Part shown: positions 1 to 7,300 of the stretch, one piece after another
Position numbering within the stretch: position 1 is the first letter of the stretch
Layout: the number at the start of each line of letters is the position of its first letter
Source: Anaerolineae bacterium
GTDB lineage: Bacteria > Chloroflexota > Anaerolineae > Epilineales > JAHCIE01
NCBI GenBank assembly: GCA_026129385.1
Contig: JAHCIE010000129.1
Span: 1 to 8,184 of the forward strand
DNA length: 8,184 nucleotides
Reading direction: 5' to 3'
Program-made: the position numbers and the translations under genes
Notes under the pieces: generated by a model
The model's input: only the letters and a program-made list of their open reading frames with translations
Databases searched by the model: none
Told to the model about the DNA's origin: nothing

Positions 1-765
1 CCTGTCCAGATTGTCGCCGCGCCGCGCCGACACCAGCATCTCCACCGCGCCGGGGACGAAGGCCACGTAGCCAGCGTAGTTCTCTTGGAGGTGGGTCGGT
101 TTGACGGCATCGGCCTTGTTGAGGGCCAGGACGATGGGCGCGGACGCCTTCTCCGTCAGCAGCGCGGCGATGTCACGGTCCTCGTCGCGGGGGCGATCGG
201 CCACGTCTACGACGAAGATGATGACATCCGCGTCGGGGATGCTCTGCACCGCCTCATCAACCATGAATTCGCCGAGCTTGTGGAAGGGTTTGTGGATACC
301 AGGCGTGTCGACGAAGACGGTCTGGCTGGCGTCGGCGGTACGTACCCCTAGCAGGCGGCGGCGCGTGGTCTGGGGTTTCGATGAGACGATGGCAACTTTC
401 TGGCCAACCAGCGCGTTGACCAGGGTTGACTTGCCCACGTTGGGACGGCCGACGACGGCGACGAAGCCAGAGCGAAAGCCCTCTGGAATGGCGACGAGGG
501 CGGCCCGTCCGCCCTCCTCCTCCCAAACCTCTTCCTCCTCTTCTAGCTCGTGGTCCTCATCGTCCGCCCAGTCGTCCTCGTCCAGGTCGCCGGGCGCACC
601 GCCCTCCCCTTCCCAGACCTCCTCCTCTTCCTCCAGATCGTCATCCCCATCGTCCAGGTCGTCGTCGTCGGGCGCAGGTGGGCCGCCCTCCCCCTCCCAG
701 ACCTCTTCCTCCTGCTCCAGTTCCTCGTCCTCTGGCCCCAGGCGCGGCTTCGTCGACTCCGCCAT
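1..765 (-). CDS. era: GTPase Era with acidic repeat N-terminal extension (C-terminus off window)
   Basis: Era is an essential GTPase that binds 16S rRNA near its 3' end and helps mature the 30S ribosomal subunit. The 255 codons seen contain the whole G domain: G1 GRPNVGKS (106-113), the KPQTTR switch region (130-135), G3 DTPG (153-156) followed by IHKPFHKLGEFM, G4 NKAD (216-219) and G5 SAR (246-248). The KPQTTR and GIHKP...HKLG signatures separate Era from the double-GTPase Der. The KH RNA-binding domain would lie beyond position 1. The ATG at 765 is preceded by AGGAGGAGG (770-778). No in-frame ATG, GTG or TTG occurs before codon 110, inside the P-loop, so the extension must be translated. 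That extension is odd: 45 of the first 87 residues are Asp or Glu and only 3 are Lys or Arg. Usual Era proteins begin about ten residues before G1. The gene lies 61 bases downstream of the aminotransferase, separated from it by a palindrome. Confidence 0.93.
   Translation of the reverse strand, partial: MAESTKPRLGPEDEELEQEEEVWEGEGGPPAPDDDDLDDGDDDLEEEEEVWEGEGGAPGDLDEDDWADDEDHELEEEEEVWEEEGGRAALVAIPEGFRSGFVAVVGRPNVGKSTLVNALVGQKVAIVSSKPQTTRRRLLGVRTADASQTVFVDTPGIHKPFHKLGEFMVDEAVQSIPDADVIIFVVDVADRPRDEDRDIAALLTEKASAPIVLALNKADAVKPTHLQENYAGYVAFVPGAVEMLVSARRGDNLDR
505..720 (-). repeat. Three-copy acidic protein repeat inside era
   Basis: Residues 16-43, 44-73 and 74-87 of the Era protein each begin with a closely related block: LEQEEEVWEGEGG, LEEEEEVWEGEGG and LEEEEEVWEEEGG. 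The first two blocks are followed by Asp-rich spacers, giving periods of 28 and 30 residues. The third runs directly into the G domain. The DNA copies differ at several synonymous positions (for example GTC TGG against GTT TGG) while the protein motif is kept. This suggests an older duplication maintained at protein level rather than a fresh DNA slippage product; that reading is an inference. Confidence 0.9.
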
Positions 766-769
766 GCAT

Positions 770-778
770 CCTCCTCCT
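770..778 (-). promoter_or_regulatory. Ribosome binding site of era
   Basis: Read on the minus strand this is AGGAGGAGG, an extended Shine-Dalgarno sequence. The upstream AGGAGG (773-778) is 7 bases from the ATG at 765. It decides the start, because a second ATG at 769-767 is out of frame with the GTPase domain and is too close to the site. Confidence 0.8.
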
Positions 779-780
779 AG

Positions 781-815
781 CAGACCCTAAAGGTCTTCGA
801 GACCTTTAGGGTCTG
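781..815. repeat. Perfect 35-base palindrome between aminotransferase and era
   Basis: Bases 781-796 pair perfectly with 800-815 (16 bp) around the three-base centre TCG. The core is CTAAAGGTCT-TCG-AGACCTTTAG. It lies 11 bases after the aminotransferase stop codon and ends just before the era ribosome binding site, so it could fold in mRNA as a terminator, attenuator or processing stem. No T-tract follows the stem on either strand, so it is not a classical intrinsic terminator. It could also be a dispersed intergenic repeat or a binding site for a dimeric protein. Confidence 0.85.
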
Positions 816-826
816 GCTTGTCCTGA

Positions 827-1975
827 CTAAGGCAGCGCATCCAGCAGGCGCTGCATGTCATCCCAAGAGCTGTAGAAGTGGGGCGCGACGCGCAGGCCGC
901 CGCCCCGCACCGAGACAATCACATTCGCCGCCTTGAGCCGCGCCTCGATATCGACGGGCGCGATCGTCGGGTGGCGGAAGATGACGATACCCGACCGCTC
1001 CGCCTCGCTCGCGTGGGGTGAGACGACTTGATAGCCACACGTCTGCAACTCCTCCATCAGCGCGTCGTTGAGGGCAAAGACGTGGCGCTGGATATTGGGC
1101 ACACCGTATTCGAGCAGCGTCGCGATGCTCGCCCCAAACAGGATACCTACCAGGTTAAAGACACCCTCCTCGAAGCGGCGCGCATCGTTCCACAGCGGCT
1201 GGTCGTAGCGGTCCATGTCCGTCTCTGCGCCATCGTGGCTAAGCCAGCTCGTCCACTGGGTGGACAGGACATCCAGCAGACCCGGCTTGACGTAGAAGAC
1301 GCCCGCCCCGTAGGACGCCATGAGCCACTTGTGCCCCGCCGCGCTCAAGAAGTCAACGCCCGTGGCGGCCACGTCCAGCGGCATCGCCCCCAGGCCCTGC
1401 ACGCCGTCGACCACAAGGTACGCGCCGCGCGCGTGGGCCAGGTCGGCCAGCGCGGCCAGATCGTGGCGGTAGCCGGTGCTGAAGCCAACGTAGCTGACAG
1501 CCAGCACGCGGGTGCGGTCGTCCATCAGGGCGGCAATGTCGTCGATGAGGACGCGCCCATCGCGGCACGGCGCGAAGCGCGTCTCGACACCGCGCGCCTT
1601 GAGGTTCAGCCAGGGATGCACGTTACTGGGGAACTCGCGCTCGGCGGTCACAACATTGTCGCCCGCTCGCCAGTCCAGGCCATTGGCGACCAGCAGCAGG
1701 CCGGTCGAGGTATTCTTGACGAAGGCCACGTCAGCAGGCGAGGCATTCAGCAAGGTCGCGGCGTCGCGGCGCGCCCCATCAATCTTGTCTATCCAGGCAT
1801 GGAAGTCCAGCAACCCGGTGTCGCGATGCTCGGCAGCGTAGGCCGTCATCACACCCGCGACACGGGTGGACAGCGGGCTGTGGGCGGCATGATTGAGCCA
1901 GGTATAACGCTCCGTGACGGGAAATAGGGCGCGGGCAGACGCGAGATCGATGCTAGAGGCGGCAGCGAGAGTCAT
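827..1975 (-). CDS. Class V PLP-dependent aminotransferase (cysteine desulfurase / isopenicillin N epimerase-like)
   Basis: This 382-residue cytoplasmic enzyme belongs to the fold-type I, class V aminotransferases, a superfamily that includes cysteine desulfurases, selenocysteine lyases, kynureninases and isopenicillin N epimerase-like proteins. The visible landmarks are the N-terminal LNHAAHSPLS substrate-side loop (27-36), KNTSTG (87-92) for cofactor phosphate binding, VDGVQ (189-193) with the Asp that contacts the PLP pyridine nitrogen and the following Gln, and AGHKW (213-217) with Lys216 as the Schiff-base lysine. A C-terminal GGGLRVAPHFYSS segment (358-370) carries the conserved Arg. 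No conserved cysteine loop typical of IscS/SufS is evident, so sulfur transfer is not supported and the substrate is unknown. The ATG at 1975 is chosen because AAAGGA lies 7 bases upstream. The frame stays open to 2173, but those 66 codons overlap the sirtuin and resemble no family member. It follows the sirtuin by 25 bases and is probably co-transcribed with it. Confidence 0.87.
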   Translation of the reverse strand: MTLAAASSIDLASARALFPVTERYTWLNHAAHSPLSTRVAGVMTAYAAEHRDTGLLDFHAWIDKIDGARRDAATLLNASPADVAFVKNTSTGLLLVANGLDWRAGDNVVTAEREFPSNVHPWLNLKARGVETRFAPCRDGRVLIDDIAALMDDRTRVLAVSYVGFSTGYRHDLAALADLAHARGAYLVVDGVQGLGAMPLDVAATGVDFLSAAGHKWLMASYGAGVFYVKPGLLDVLSTQWTSWLSHDGAETDMDRYDQPLWNDARRFEEGVFNLVGILFGASIATLLEYGVPNIQRHVFALNDALMEELQTCGYQVVSPHASEAERSGIVIFRHPTIAPVDIEARLKAANVIVSVRGGGLRVAPHFYSSWDDMQRLLDALP

Positions 1976-2000
1976 CCAGACATCCTTTCGTGGACAGGCA

Positions 2001-2777
2001 TTACTTGAACAGGGACGGCAGCACGCGGGCCACGTCATCGCGGATGACAACGTCGGCCTCGGCATCGAGGGCAGTCGGGTCATAGTTAACGATGACCAGG
2101 CGCGCGCCTGTTTCCACCGCCAATAGAGGCAGGTCGCTGGCCGGAGCCACTTCCAGGGACGAGCCAACGACAATCATCAGGTCAGCAGCGCGGGCTTGCT
2201 CCTGCGCCCTGACCAGGACATCCTGGGGCAGCATCTCACCGAACAGGATGACATTCGGTTTCAGCACCCCCCCGCACACGCAGTGGGGGGGAGTGCCCGT
2301 CTGCATAAAGCGTTCCAGGGCGATGGCGCCCGGCACAATGCGGAAGCATCGAATACAAGTCGCCTCGCGCATGTGGCCGTGTAGTTCGAGAACCTGATGG
2401 GATCCGGCGCGGCCGTGCAGGTCATCAATATTTTGGGTCACGATGGCGCGCAGCTTGCCCGCCCGCTCGGCGTGGGCGAGCGCCACGTGGGCCGGGTTGG
2501 GCGTCGCCATCAGGATAGCGTCGGCCAGCGGGCGCACCCACTCGAAGAACGCCTCGGGTCGGCGGCGGAAGGCCCAGATGGAGGCGACATCCATCGGATC
2601 TTCCATCACCCATAAGCCGCTGCTAGGGCTGCGAAAGTCAGGAATACCGGAGGGTGTGCTGATGCCCGCACCGGTCAGGGCGACGACATGGCGCGCCTGC
2701 GCGATGAGCTGCCGCGCCGTGGCAACGGCGCGCTCAGTCTCGGGGTCGAACCCTCGGCGGAGGCGTGGCATTCTCAT
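2001..2777 (-). CDS. Sir2-family NAD-dependent protein deacylase (sirtuin)
   Basis: Sirtuins remove acyl groups from lysine side chains using NAD+, releasing nicotinamide and O-acyl-ADP-ribose. The 258-residue protein shows the full signature: GAGIS (36-40), SGIPDFRS (43-50), TQNIDDLH (114-121), the catalytic His133 in ELHG, a zinc site formed by C141-x2-C144 and C166-x-C168, KPNVILFGE (173-181), GSS (205-207) and VNYDPT (230-235). The length is normal for a bacterial stand-alone sirtuin. The SIR2 core and the absence of an obvious Tyr-x2-Arg desuccinylase pair point to a general deacetylase, but specificity cannot be settled by eye. The ATG at 2777 is used; an ATG at 2771 (residue 3) is an equally possible start, since neither has a good Shine-Dalgarno sequence. 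The gene has its own TATAAT box upstream and is the first of a likely two-gene unit with the aminotransferase. Confidence 0.94.
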   Translation of the reverse strand: MRMPRLRRGFDPETERAVATARQLIAQARHVVALTGAGISTPSGIPDFRSPSSGLWVMEDPMDVASIWAFRRRPEAFFEWVRPLADAILMATPNPAHVALAHAERAGKLRAIVTQNIDDLHGRAGSHQVLELHGHMREATCIRCFRIVPGAIALERFMQTGTPPHCVCGGVLKPNVILFGEMLPQDVLVRAQEQARAADLMIVVGSSLEVAPASDLPLLAVETGARLVIVNYDPTALDAEADVVIRDDVARVLPSLFK

Positions 2778-2780
2778 CGC

Positions 2781-2805
2781 GGAAATTTCCCAGAGTCTAA
2801 TTATA
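2781..2805 (-). promoter_or_regulatory. Candidate promoter -10 and adjacent palindrome of the sirtuin gene
   Basis: On the minus strand 2805-2800 reads TATAAT, a perfect -10 element. I see no good -35 box 16 to 18 bases upstream; the best is TTATTG at 17 bases. The predicted transcript would start near 2793 and leave a leader of about 16 bases. That leader contains GGAAATTTCC (2781-2790), a perfect 10-base palindrome that could act as an operator or be chance. The surrounding 116-base gap is clearly AT-richer than the flanking genes, which supports a real promoter here. Confidence 0.55.
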
Positions 2806-2893
2806 CAACCGAGGGCCGCTCACAATAAAGTAGTCTATAGAATAGGTTTGACACGCAGCCTAGTTCTTACGCCTGAAAACCCCCAAATGAACG

Positions 2894-3946
2894 CTACGGC
2901 GCGTCTTGCACATAGATCGGGTTACTGAAAACCCAGCCGCGCCGCTGCCTGGCGTGGCGGCGATATGCCTCAACGCGATACACCCCCGGCTGGTGCGGCG
3001 CAAAGGACAGGCTCCGCCCATATTGGGTGGCGACCTCAATCCCATCGCACAGCAGCCGCAATTCCGCCGGCAGCGGCGCACGCGCCACCAGCCGCAGCCC
3101 TGTGCGCCACGCCACCGCCTCGCCCATCCCCACGCGGCCGGCGCGGTCGTGCGCCTCGAAGCGGAAGCCCGTCGCGTCGCCCAGGGCGTCGTAGGCGACG
3201 AAGACGCGCCCGCGACGCAACGCCCCCAAGACCAGCCGCTGATCGTGGGCGAAATCGCCGGTCAGGTTGTCGTCGGTCAACAGGTGGGTGCGGACGGCGC
3301 GAAACAGAAACGGGTAGGGTAGGATCGTCGGGTTGAGCGGGCCACGCCGCACCTTCCAGCCGTGGGCGTCTGGCCCGCCAATTGCTACGACCGGGCCGCG
3401 CCGTAGCATCTCATCCCAGCGCGCCAAGGCCTCAGGGAACGGACCGATGATGACGCTCGTCGGCCAGTAGGCCGCCTGCGCGCCGCGAGCCAGCCCAGTC
3501 GCGTGGGCCTTGAACTCGCTCATGTAGTTCCAGATCTCGATGCCGTGGACGCCCACCACGTCCCAATCCACCCAGGGAATGGCCGGTTCCAGAGTATAGC
3601 TCGGCGCAAACTCCACCGGATGGGCGATGAAGGCCAACCCCCCCTGGGCGTTGACAGCGTCCACCAGGCGTTGGGGCGAGGCAGCCAGGGCGGTCACGTC
3701 CTCACCGACGCCGATGCAAAGCAGGTGATTGACCTGTGGCTCGCGGGCTTCGTCGTGAACTTCCTGACCGACGATGAGCAGAACGCCATCGCGATAGCCC
3801 GCCTCGCCCTGGGGCAGACAGTTATGGTCGGTGGTGATGAGAAAATCGAGGCGGGCCTCGCGGGCAGCGCGCACGATCTCAGGGAACGTCGCGCGCCCAT
3901 CGGAGGCCGTAGTATGGGCGTGAATCACGCCGATGTACTCGGCCAC
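2894..3946 (-). CDS. PHP-domain metal-dependent phosphoesterase, CehA/McbA-like
   Basis: This 350-residue protein has the polymerase-and-histidinol-phosphatase (PHP) metal site. The motifs in order are HAHTTASDG (9-17), TTDHN (38-42), a GQE glutamate (Glu62), NHLL (73-76), AHP (108-110), HGIEIWN (134-140) and GPDAHG (191-196). These supply the His, Asp and Glu ligands of a di- or trinuclear metal centre that hydrolyses phosphoesters in this superfamily. Residues from about 265 to 346 look like a beta-sandwich tail ending in WVFSNPIYV, which I associate with the CehA/McbA branch of the family. The substrate is unknown. There is no signal peptide. The start is a GTG at 3946, with AGGGGAG five bases upstream. 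The gene has its own promoter in the divergent intergenic region. It lies 116 bases ahead of the sirtuin, so readthrough is possible but a single operon is not certain. Confidence 0.87.
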   Translation of the reverse strand: MAEYIGVIHAHTTASDGRATFPEIVRAAREARLDFLITTDHNCLPQGEAGYRDGVLLIVGQEVHDEAREPQVNHLLCIGVGEDVTALAASPQRLVDAVNAQGGLAFIAHPVEFAPSYTLEPAIPWVDWDVVGVHGIEIWNYMSEFKAHATGLARGAQAAYWPTSVIIGPFPEALARWDEMLRRGPVVAIGGPDAHGWKVRRGPLNPTILPYPFLFRAVRTHLLTDDNLTGDFAHDQRLVLGALRRGRVFVAYDALGDATGFRFEAHDRAGRVGMGEAVAWRTGLRLVARAPLPAELRLLCDGIEVATQYGRSLSFAPHQPGVYRVEAYRRHARQRRGWVFSNPIYVQDAP

Positions 3947-3989
3947 GCAAGCTCCCCTGAGCAGATGTAGCGCCGAAGGACTGACAGCG

Positions 3990-4019
3990 ATTGTACTGCT
4001 TGAAGTCGTTTCGAGTCAA
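3990..4019 (-). promoter_or_regulatory. Predicted sigma-70-type promoter of the PHP gene
   Basis: Read on the minus strand, TTGACT (4019-4014) and TACAAT (3995-3990) each match five of six consensus bases and are separated by 18 bases. Transcription would begin near 3983, leaving a leader of about 37 bases with the AGGGGAG ribosome binding site before the GTG start. Confidence 0.6.
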
Positions 4020-4036
4020 CCACCACTGGCTGAGAG

Positions 4037-4065
4037 ATGACAGCAGCGCGCATCCTGGCTATACT
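4037..4065 (+). promoter_or_regulatory. Predicted sigma-70-type promoter of the secreted propeller gene
   Basis: ATGACA (4037-4042) and TATACT (4060-4065) each match five of six consensus bases with an ideal 17-base spacer. The -35 box lies only 17 bases from the -35 box of the opposing PHP promoter, so one regulator bound between them could affect both genes. Confidence 0.55.
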
Positions 4066-4270
4066 TCGCGGGTTTGCGCCGCGCGAGGGCTAAATAGTTT
4101 CAACGCGAGACCCCCTCAGCAGGTACGGGCTATCGCGAGATTTGCGCCATCAGCGTATCGGTCACGGCTCGACTGCGTCTTTATGGGTGTGACTTCAGAG
4201 GGTGCACGGATAACCACGGCGACCACTCGCCACGGTATTGCCGCCACCAGGATGGGGGAGGACTGTCGTT
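4066..4270 (+). other. Untranslated leader region upstream of the propeller gene
   Basis: About 200 bases lie between the predicted start of transcription (near 4072) and the ATG. I see no convincing gene in them. They contain an imperfect direct repeat (TCGCGGGTTTGCGCC at 4066-4080 and TCGCGAGATTTGCGCC at 4133-4148) and a small stem, GGCGA/TCGCC, at 4218-4231. No known riboswitch was recognised. With 3947-4036 this completes the 324-base intergenic region. Confidence 0.4.
4254..4262 (+). promoter_or_regulatory. Ribosome binding site of the propeller gene
   Basis: GGGGGAGGA ends 8 bases before the ATG at 4271. It contains the anti-Shine-Dalgarno complement GGAGG and fixes the start that yields an intact signal peptide. 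Confidence 0.8.
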
Positions 4271-4375
4271 ATGGTACGGTTTGCTCATCAGTTGGCTCGG
4301 CTCAGTCTGAGGGCGCTGCTTATCGCCCTCCTCATAGGTCTGGCTGCCGCCAGCCTCTCTTCCAACGCTCAAGCG
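4271..4375 (+). other. Sec signal peptide of the propeller protein
   Basis: The 35 residues have three arginines in the first 14 positions, then the hydrophobic stretch ALLIALLIGLAAASL, then SSNAQA. Cleavage is expected after Ala35 (A-Q-A before Q). No lipobox cysteine is present, so it is not a lipoprotein signal. Confidence 0.85.
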
Positions 4376-7300
4376 CAGGGTTCGCCACCCCTCCAGGGCG
4401 GCGGCTGGGAGACAATCGCCCACGGCAATAACGTGTGGTCCCTGGCCAGGCAGGGTAATACCCTGTGGGCTGGCGCGTTGGGGGGTGGCATCGTCAAGTG
4501 GGACATCACCAACCCCGCCAACCCGACCTACCGCCAGTACCTCTATCCCCAGGACCCGATCCCCAGCAACGATGTTCGCGGCATCGCCGTGGATCAGGCG
4601 GGCAACCGCTGGTTCGCCACCAGTCGTGGCCTCGCTCGCCTGACGCCGGGCGACACCTGGAGCACCTACACCTTCGATAGCACCCTTCGGCGCTCCAGTA
4701 CCATCGCCGACCGCGTGGCCGTTGCGCAGTCAGCCGGTCAGCGTGAAGTCGCCGTCACGGGCTTCACCGTCGACATCATTCAGCAGGCCTTCACGGTCCC
4801 CTACTTCCAGTTCGAGGGTGACCCCACCGTCTACCGCCTGTCCCGTATCGACTACGTGCGCTCCGGGCCGAACGCCAACTACAACGCCATCTACATCGAC
4901 CCGCCATTGAAGCAGGCCGTCAGCCAGAACACGCCCATCTACCTGATGTCGCTGGGTCTGCCCTCCGATAACGTCACGGCAGTGCTGGCCGCCCCCGACG
5001 GCAGCATCTGGGTGGGCACACAGCAATATCGCGTCCAGGTGGACGCGGCCGACTGCTTTGCCCCCGACCTCGGCTCCTTGATTCGTGGCGACGACTACAT
5101 GTGTGATAGAACCCGCTATCTCGGCGGCGGTGTCGCCCGCTTCAACCCAGCGACAGACTCCTGGCAGGCATGGCAGAGCGCCAGTAAGCGCTACTACTAT
5201 ACCGAGGACAACGTCGCCTCCAACAGCGTGACTGGCCTGGCGATTGAGCCGGGCACGGGCAATGTCTGGGCCAGCTTCTTCCCCCAGTGGCGCTGGAGCC
5301 CGCCCAATCGCGACACCAATTCTAGCGCGCAAGGCTCGTGGAGCAGCGGCCTCGATGGCGGCGTCAGCTATTGGGACGGCACACGGTGGACAACCTATCA
5401 GCACAACGCCTGCGACCCTGGCTCGGACGGCCCCGGCTGTCGCGATGGTTCCAAGCCGCAGGTCAACGCCGTCTCCGCTGTGGCTATCGATAGCCAGGGC
5501 CGCAAGTTCCTGGCCGTGTATGGCAGCAATCTGAGCATTCTCCAGGGCAACGGCGGAAGCGCGGCCGACTGGAAGCAGGTTCCATCGCTCTCCAACGCCC
5601 AGGGTCTGGCCGAAGCCATCAGCTACGCCCTGGCGACCGATACCCAGGGCCGTGTCTGGGCGGCGACCGCCACCCAGGGCGGCCTGGGCCACGAGATCAG
5701 CGTCGGCTCAACCGATTGCTTGCTGGCAGACCCCACTCAAAGCGCGTGCTGGAGTCACGTGACCCCCGAGCAGAACGGCCTCAGCTCGCCGACCGTGCGC
5801 GCCTTGCTGCCTGACGGCGGTATCATGTGGGTGGGTACGTCGGATCCGCGCGGCAATGGCGCCGGCATTGACCAGTTCACCAACGCCCTGACCAAGACCC
5901 GCACCCTGCAAACCACTGGCCCCGGCAGCAACAACATCACCGAGCTGGCCTTCCGTGGCGCGGAAGTGTGGGTGGGCACCGGTCGCGCGAGTGCGCCGTT
6001 CTACGGGCGCGGCCTGAGCGTGCTGAACACGGCGGGCGCTGGCTGGCAGTCCCCCTCCGCCTGGCAATACATTCGCTCGGCCGATCGACGCGGCGGCCAA
6101 AAGGCGCTCGTCGATCGCAACACGCCGAACGGCGCGACCCTGGTCTACGTCAAGACGGCCAACAATATCGAAGCCGAATGCACCGACCTCATGAATGCCT
6201 TCCCTGGCGGCCTGGCCATCGGCGATAGCATGACCAAGTACACCCTCGGCTTTACCTCCTTCGACACCTCGTCCAACCGCTGCATCTTGGGCCTCAACAC
6301 CGGCCTGGTGGGCGCGGCTCCCGCCAACACGCCCGTCTATGCCCTCCTCAAAGACCTGGCCGGCGAGAGCGTCTCCGACATTGCCTTCGATAGTCAGAAC
6401 CGGCCCTGGGTCGGGACACGCGGCGAGCGCATCAAGGCCTATGGATGGGGCCAGACCCAGTACGAAGACGGCGGCATCAGCTTCCTCGACGGCTCCACCT
6501 GGCGCGGCATCCAGCAGGCCATTCCTTTCCAGCCCGCCGTGCCGCCTAACATCAAGGGCAATTCCGTTACATCCGTACTGTTCCGGGGCGGCAACTGTGA
6601 CGTCGGCGAGCGCGTCTGGATCGGCATGGGTAGCTTCATCGACAACATCGGCTGGGGCATTGACCGCATCGGCACGGCGTCGGTCGTCGTCGACTCGATG
6701 GACGACACGCCCATGCCCTCCAGCGCCACCTCCGCGCTCTCCCTGAACCAGAGCAACTGCGACGTATGGGCCGCGTTCCACCCGTCCTACCGCTTCCCGG
6801 GCGGCGGGGCTAACGGCACGGTCGTCCCTGGCGGCGTAGGCCGCTGGAACAGCGCCACCGGTCTGTGGTCGAGCTGGACGAGGGACAACACGCCCGGCCT
6901 CGAAGGATGGGATACCGACTACCGTTCGATTCTGGTCGATAGCCAGAACCGCGTCTGGGCGGGCAGCTACACCATTCACACCATCCTGCCCGGCTCGTTC
7001 AGCCTGTGCTTCTCCTGCGCGCCGCGCTGGGTGCGCAACCAGGGCCACACCGACGCCGTGCTCAGCCTGTACGACGGCAGCAATTGGCAGACGGCGCAGA
7101 ACTGGCAGTACGAAGGCTACGTCAGCGCCATCAAGGAAGACCCGGCCGGGCGCATCTGGGCAGCGACAACCCACGAGTGGATCGCCGACCTGGCGTCCGA
7201 GAGCAACTTCATAATCGACCAGGCGCTGAGCCAGCCCCTCACCTTCAACGCCGTTCATGTTCTCAACGGCTCGACCTGGCAGGCTATCGGCCGCGATCAG

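Noticed and set aside
1..765. Der (double GTPase) as the identity of the first gene
   Set aside because: The KPQTTR and GIHKP...HKLGEFM signatures after G1 and G3 are those of Era.
101..809. Plus-strand Ser/Pro-rich open frames over the start of era
   Set aside because: They are shadows of the acidic GAG/GAC codons of the Era extension; the minus frame carries all five GTPase motifs.
1028..1927. Plus-strand open frame opposite the aminotransferase
   Set aside because: Composition and lack of motifs mark it as an antisense shadow of a well-supported PLP enzyme.
1976..2173. N-terminal extension of the aminotransferase to 448 residues
   Set aside because: These 66 codons overlap the sirtuin coding region in another frame and resemble nothing in the family. 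The ATG at 1975 has a suitable Shine-Dalgarno sequence.
2848..2853. Perfect TTGACA on the plus strand
   Set aside because: No acceptable -10 box lies 16 to 18 bases downstream, and it would drive transcription against the PHP gene.
3991..4431. Plus-strand open frame across the intergenic region
   Set aside because: It covers both predicted promoters and the signal-peptide codons of the real gene in a different frame, and has no recognisable domain.
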